Positions 59,159-64,000 of a stretch of 64,000 nucleotides of DNA are shown in pieces (positions within the stretch are counted from its first letter, which is position 1; every line of letters starts with the position of its first letter). The DNA comes from Zingiber officinale (lineage: Eukaryota > Streptophyta > Magnoliopsida > Zingiberales > Zingiberaceae), in assembly GCF_018446385.1 (NCBI RefSeq), contig NC_055990.1, positions 26,001,891 to 26,065,890 of the forward strand, read 5' to 3'. The notes beneath the pieces are model-generated. The model saw only the letters and a program-made list of their open reading frames with translations, had not been told where the DNA came from and did no database searches. Both the position numbers and the translations under genes were made by a program.

Positions 59159-60103
59159 TCATTTTTTGACCTTGGAGGGACTAGATCGGTATCCCAAACT
59201 TGATCTATCATTGTTAAATTTTTTACTATACAAAATATTATCTAACCCTATAGATCCAATCTTGAATCTCTCTAGTGTTTCCTCTAAACTATAAAGCTTT
59301 GCCTTCAAAGCTTGATTCTCCTTTTCTAGATTCCTAATTTTGGACTCTTGTTGTCCACCTTGGGCATTCCTAGATCTACCCATCTTTCTAGGTATGTGCC
59401 TCCCCTTCATAGGATTTTTACCTAGGTTCTCCATTACCTTCTCCTTAAGTAATGAGAATCTAACTTGTCTAGGTTTATCATGCATTGGTACCTTAGGATT
59501 AATTCTAAAATTTATCCTACTTTTATCATGATACTTAAAGCCAAAATTCTTCATTGCTATATGATGATAATTATTATCAATCCTAGCATGCATGGAAAAA
59601 TAACAATTTGAATTATAATTCAAATTAGGGTATACCTCCCTTACTCTTACAGCACCCTCTTGACTTGAGCTTTTCCTCTTCTCCCATTTCTTCAAATGCG
59701 CTAGCTTCTCGATTTTCCTCTTCTTAGGGCATTTGGTGTGGTAGTGACCTTTCTCCCCACATGTGAAGCACACAATGCACATTCTCCTCCTTTCGGCTTC
59801 TTCATTTCTATAGCCCATATTAGTATCTAAAACAACTCGAGTGGGTTTAGGGTTTACCTTCTTCCTACCCATTACACACCTACTCTTGTAGTATCCCTTC
59901 TCATTGCAACCGAAGCAAATGATGTGATCCTTTGACTTGACTTCAGTGGAGATGCTTGCTAGGTTGACTTCCAAGATTTCCTCTTCACTTATCTTGGATT
60001 TTTCTTCAACCCTTGAAGATGTGGACGACACTTCCTCATCTTCCTTCTCCTTGGAAGTTGAACACATGTCAACTTTCGGTTGCCCCTTCTCCACTTGAGC
60101 CAC
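59159..60103 (-). pseudogene. Gag-like frame with CCHC zinc knuckles, of the 56390-61455 element (fossil)
   Basis: A minus-strand frame of 314 codons. It has two zinc-knuckle-like motifs, CFGCNEKGYYKSRC and CFTCGEKGHYHTKC, and is rich in lysine and glutamate. The C-terminal part, EKENQALKAKLYSLEETLE, looks coiled-coil. This fits the nucleocapsid part of a plant copia-type gag; the UBN2-like N-terminal part would lie upstream near 60110-60510. Part of a non-autonomous element. Confidence 0.65.
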
Positions 60104-61455
60104 TACATCACTTTCCTCGGACTTTTATTCTTCATGTGTAGGTTTAGGTTCTTCACCTAGAACCATCTTTACCTTGCTCCACAAATCATGAGTGTTCTTG
60201 TACTCACCTACATGACTCATCACACCATTAGGTAAAATATCAATAAAAATTGATATTACCTTTTTATTTGCCTTTGATCGTGAGTTTTGCTCTCCGGTCC
60301 AATAATGTGGTCAAAGTCTCTTCCCTTTTAGTCTCTTGGAACTTCAAACGACTCCTTAACAACCATCATGGTGTTCCAATCTGTCTCGAAGAAAGCTTCC
60401 ATTTTCATCATCCAAAGGTGATATCCCATAGATTCCCCCCTCTATACTTTGGAGGAACAATCAAGCTGGTCATCCTTAGCTTCCTCGACGGCTAGTCCGA
60501 CGGAGAGCAACTTTGCTCTAATACCACTTGTTGGGGATCTTTGGACCGGCTAGAAGGGGGGTTAAATAGACAATCACCCCAATCGTTCGCTTCCTACATA
60601 TTAATTAATGCACAATGGAAATACAAAACTAATATGAATACAAAAGCTAAAGAGATGAAAGAAATGCAAACTCTAACACACTCGTTTAACATGGTTCAAA
60701 GATAAAGCTCCTTCTACAGCTATTCATAAGGTGGATGATCCCTATCCATCAGTGGATTAGTCCTCGACAATATCTGGCTAGCACAATCCTTCTTATCGGT
60801 GGAGAAACCTAGCCACAAATTTGATCGAGACCTAGGATTTCACTAAGAACTTGGAGACCCTAATTAGGGGTTAACCACCTCTAATTTTATCGACTAGTGT
60901 TGGCCAATGACACTCCATAGAATTTGCAATTCTACTAATGGATCTTTACCAATAGACTGGTAACATCACCAGTCGACTGGTGTCTCAGCCGTCAGGCACA
61001 GAAACATTCTGTGCCCTATCCCAGTCAACTGGTCCAGTTGCCAGTCAACTAATAAAACCCTAAACCTAGGGTTTCTCTTCCTGAGTATATTTCTCTCACA
61101 CTCAAACCCTTACGACTTACTTGACTCTTTCTCGCAGCCTTGACCTCTTGCCTTCAAGTCTCCTTCCTTTGGATCTCATCCCTCAGATGCATTCAAGCTT
61201 GCGACTTATCCCAATGTCATCCTTCGTGCATGCCTCGTAGTGTGCTTCCCTTGCTTGTTTTTGTTGTCTTGTCCACGGTTCCTTGGATGTTCCATCCTTC
61301 ACCAGACTTGAAACCATCAAGCTAAGTCATATTGTATCCTGTAAATTTGCACAACTCAAATACACATATAAAAAATAAGGGTAAACCTAACTTAAACCAT
61401 TTACCCAAACATCAAAACTCATGGTCACACCAGACTCTCAAGATTGTTTCCAACA

Positions 61456-61904
61456 ATAATCTTCTTCGATCATCAAAAGATCCTAAAATAAGTAATGATT
61501 AGGAAAAAATGAGATGCAATAGTTATGATTATGAGTTAGTTGACTAACACAGAGCAAATCAAAGGATAAATTAGGTAAATGTAAGATAGAGGACAGAGGA
61601 AGCAAAGGGGTAGGACTGATTGTGTCAGATCCACAAATACAAGATAGAGACCTATCGGCTAAAGTAATGGTAGGAGTGCTAGGTTATAACTAAAAATTAG
61701 AAAAGAGACTAGAATTACCTATCATATGATCCGTGGCACCAGAATCAAAAATCCATTTGGAAGATGAGGAAACAAAACATGCGTTGTGTTTACCTGAATC
61801 AGCAATAGTAGTGACAGAGGAAGATAAAGACTTGAGTGATTCCTAATATTGTGATAACTTGGCAAATTCTTCTTCAGAAATAAGCACTGATTTATCAGAG
61901 ACAT
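61456..61904 (-). mobile_element. Copia fragment, protease region (fossil)
   Basis: The minus strand carries WIFDSGATDHMI at about 61755-61720, the aspartic protease signature of copia polyproteins. It is the furthest 5' piece seen of the old copia element at 51660-54400. Cut on the right by a gypsy LTR. Confidence 0.7.
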
Positions 61905-63929
61905 TGTAACGACCACCCTTCTCACTACTCTCTAAAGGTGTCCGTTACATAACTACTATAAACTCTTACTTAACTAGTGTAACAAACTGTACTTAAATTT
62001 TTCCAGAAAACTTAAAATTTCGGCAGAGTATATGCTGTTCGGCAGGACTAAAATACAATACAATACTCCAAAATTCAGAACATGCACATATAACTCATAG
62101 CAAACAAAACTAGGAAATAAATCTGCTCATGCATATTCAATAGCAAGGGAAATTACTCATGCTCAATTAATAGCAAGTAACTAGAAATAAGAATCAATAC
62201 TGCTCATGTATATCTAGTAGTAAAGGAAAAAACTAGGAAATACTGCTCGTGCTCCCTAATAGAAAAATGGAAAATCTGGAATGCTTATCACTTGGCTGCA
62301 CATGTCCATTTACTGCACTGCTACATATGGTGGTTCACGCCTAATACAAACACAAAGGGAAGACTAGAAACTTAAAGGGAAATCTAACTGTGTGCTTGGA
62401 ATAAAAGGGTAGTTCAGTTTTTGTACAGCAGCAAGGAAAACTAACTCGAAACTGAATTTGCACTTGCTAAAACTGCAAATTTAAAGGGTTGTTCTAAACC
62501 CCATGTGAAACTGTTTGGGCCTGCAGGAATGCAATTAACGAAAAACTGTTCTAAGCTCTAAACAGAGTTGTTCATGCTTGCAGAAATGCAAATACAGAAA
62601 AGTTGTTCTAAGCTCTAAACAGGGATGTTCATGTTCAGGGAACATGGAAATCCAAGGTTAACATACCAAACTTGAAGCTAATCATGTTCATAGTATTAGC
62701 AAGGAAAAACTAAACTACAAAGTACACTATGTATGGTTGTTCGTGCCCATCCGATAGCAAAGAAAACTATATAACTGAAATTAGCTAACGTGCTGAAATA
62801 AACTAAAATAGCTAACTCGCTGAAATTGAAACTGATATAAAGTTTTTTTTTTTGTTCCAAAAGTCTACACTGTTTCATACTCACTGCCCAGTAACAAAAC
62901 TTAAAACTACAAGGCTAAATGAAATCCGATCGTACCCATCAAGGTAACAAGGAAGTCTAAATTGAAATACTAACTAAAAGGGGCTGCTCTTTTTTCATTT
63001 CAGCAAGGAAAAACATGAACAAATCTAAAACTAAGATTCATGGCAGCATAGAATCTAAAATGCTAATCATAAGGCTAAAGAATCTAAACCACATGCCTTA
63101 TCTATACAATATATTTATTTTCTTTTCTTTTCCTTTGAATTCGCAGCAGCAATCAACAAGATCTACACTGAATTACTAAAGCCATAAGCACAAACTGGAA
63201 ACTAAAGTTCGGATTATAGCCCTTGAAGCGAATAAATCACACATGCATGCTAGGGTTTTACGGCTACCACAATCTTTACAGCAATAAGGAAGAAAATCAC
63301 AGAACTATTCTTACTGCAGGTGAGAGCACTTACCGAGGTGTTCTTGAACTTACAACCGAATCGCCTTCAAGGGCTTCGGAAAATCTCGAAATTTCCGGCC
63401 TCTTCTTGCGCCCACAGATCCTCCTCGACGAAAGGATCGTGATGGTGGTGACAACCGCTCGGAGATCCCCCTTGGCCAGTCGTCGGAGAGAAACCTAACC
63501 TCCAGCTTCATTTTCGCCCGAGAGGAACCGCCGCGGACGCAAGAGGAAGAAGGGAACGGATTTAGGTCACGGGCAAAAATAATCCCCTTCCCCTCTTAAG
63601 CTATCCTTTTATAACCTAGGGTTATTTTTAGGTTCGGTTATTGCTCAAGATAATTTCACTTCCCTTTTTATCATGAAACACACGTTGGGATGCCTGGCTA
63701 GCCGAAACCACTTAAGACTTGGTTCGGGTCGGACGTCGTGGGTTCGAACCTCGGTCGAACCTCTTTATTTTTGAAACTTCTTCCTTTTGGTAAAAATATC
63801 AAACGACCTCCAAAAATGGCATAAAAATACTCTAAAACTTCCTAAAATTCTCTAGAATATTTCTAAAGCATTTCTAAGTATTAATAAGGACTTTTAGAAC
63901 TTAAGACAAGGAAATTTTGGGTCGTTACA
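61905..63929 (-). mobile_element. ~2-kb LTR of a Ty3/gypsy-type element running out of the window
   Basis: Bounded by TGTAACGACC at 61905 and GGGTCGTTACA ending 63929. On the minus strand the sequence just outside (63930-63945) reads AAGGTATGGGGGAT, a polypurine tract, so this is the 3' LTR of a minus-strand element whose interior lies to the right. The tail 63930-64000 resembles the end of a pol frame. It inserted into the copia protease region after 61904. Whether the rest is whole cannot be seen. Confidence 0.75.
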
Positions 63930-64000
63930 ATCCCCCATACCTTATAAAAAGTTCGTCCTCGAACTTAGAATAATTCTGGATATTTCTGTCTCATGTTGTC

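Larger units (their letters stand above)
56390..61455 (-). mobile_element. Copia-type LTR retrotransposon with gag but no pol seen (non-autonomous)
   Basis: Direct LTRs at 56390-57396 and 60529-61455, each bounded by TGTTGGGGATC and CCAACA. On the minus strand the primer-binding site TGGTATTAGAGC (60526-60515) lies 2 nt inside the right LTR and resembles the initiator-tRNA-Met site. A polypurine tract AAAAAGGAGGGAGAT (57411-57397) adjoins the left LTR. The interior of about 3.1 kb holds a gag-like frame with zinc knuckles, and a TRIM insertion. No reverse transcriptase or integrase seen, so it would need enzymes from elsewhere. The LTRs are clearly diverged, so it is not recent. Possible 5-bp flanks TATTC and TAATC match imperfectly. 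Confidence 0.8.

Noticed and set aside
63735-63770. GGTTCGAACC-like words suggesting a tRNA gene
   Set aside because: No cloverleaf could be traced and it lies within an LTR.

Overview
This is a plant nuclear window, most likely from a monocot and possibly Zingiberales (the order is an inference from gene and repeat style, not proven). The evidence is spliced genes with GT-AG and a few GC-AG introns, a class-A4 heat stress factor, a MIR156 hairpin, a GAUT glycosyltransferase, an LRR receptor kinase, and abundant CACTA, copia, gypsy and TRIM elements.

The main structural fact is a direct duplication of about 18.6 kb. Positions 1-18605 match 22167-40869 almost base for base. Copy 1 stops at exactly 100 Ns (18606-18705). 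The next contig starts inside a GAUT gene and runs through a second copy of everything. This looks more like two haplotypes placed end to end by the assembler than a real tandem duplication. Each unit holds, in order, an NADH/NAD kinase gene (NADK3-like), an HSFA4 gene, a MIR156 primary-transcript region, an old gypsy-like element carrying HSP90 and protein-kinase fragments, a short inverted-repeat element, a solo-LTR-like repeat, and a CACTA transposon with an LTR element nested in it. The copies differ where it matters. Copy 1 HSFA4 has a 1-nt frameshift at the start of exon 2. Copy 2 NADK has lost the GT donor of intron 4.

Between the copies, 18706-22166 holds the last three coding exons of a GAUT15-like gene and the promoter and first exon of NADK copy 2. 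After copy 2 the CACTA element continues to about 45157, then come about 1.5 kb of plain spacer and a complete LRR receptor-like kinase on the minus strand (46656-49776).

From about 51 kb to the end the window is a stack of retrotransposon fossils. A SINE-like element is followed by an old minus-strand copia element, broken up by a solo LTR, an LTR fragment, a copia-type element with both LTRs (56390-61455, itself holding a 664-bp TRIM with a perfect 5-bp target duplication), and the 2-kb LTR of a gypsy element that leaves the window on the right. The host genes do not form a pathway. NADK makes NADP(H), HSFA4 and miR156 act in stress and developmental regulation, GAUT acts in pectin or cell-wall synthesis, and the receptor kinase resembles pattern-recognition receptors.
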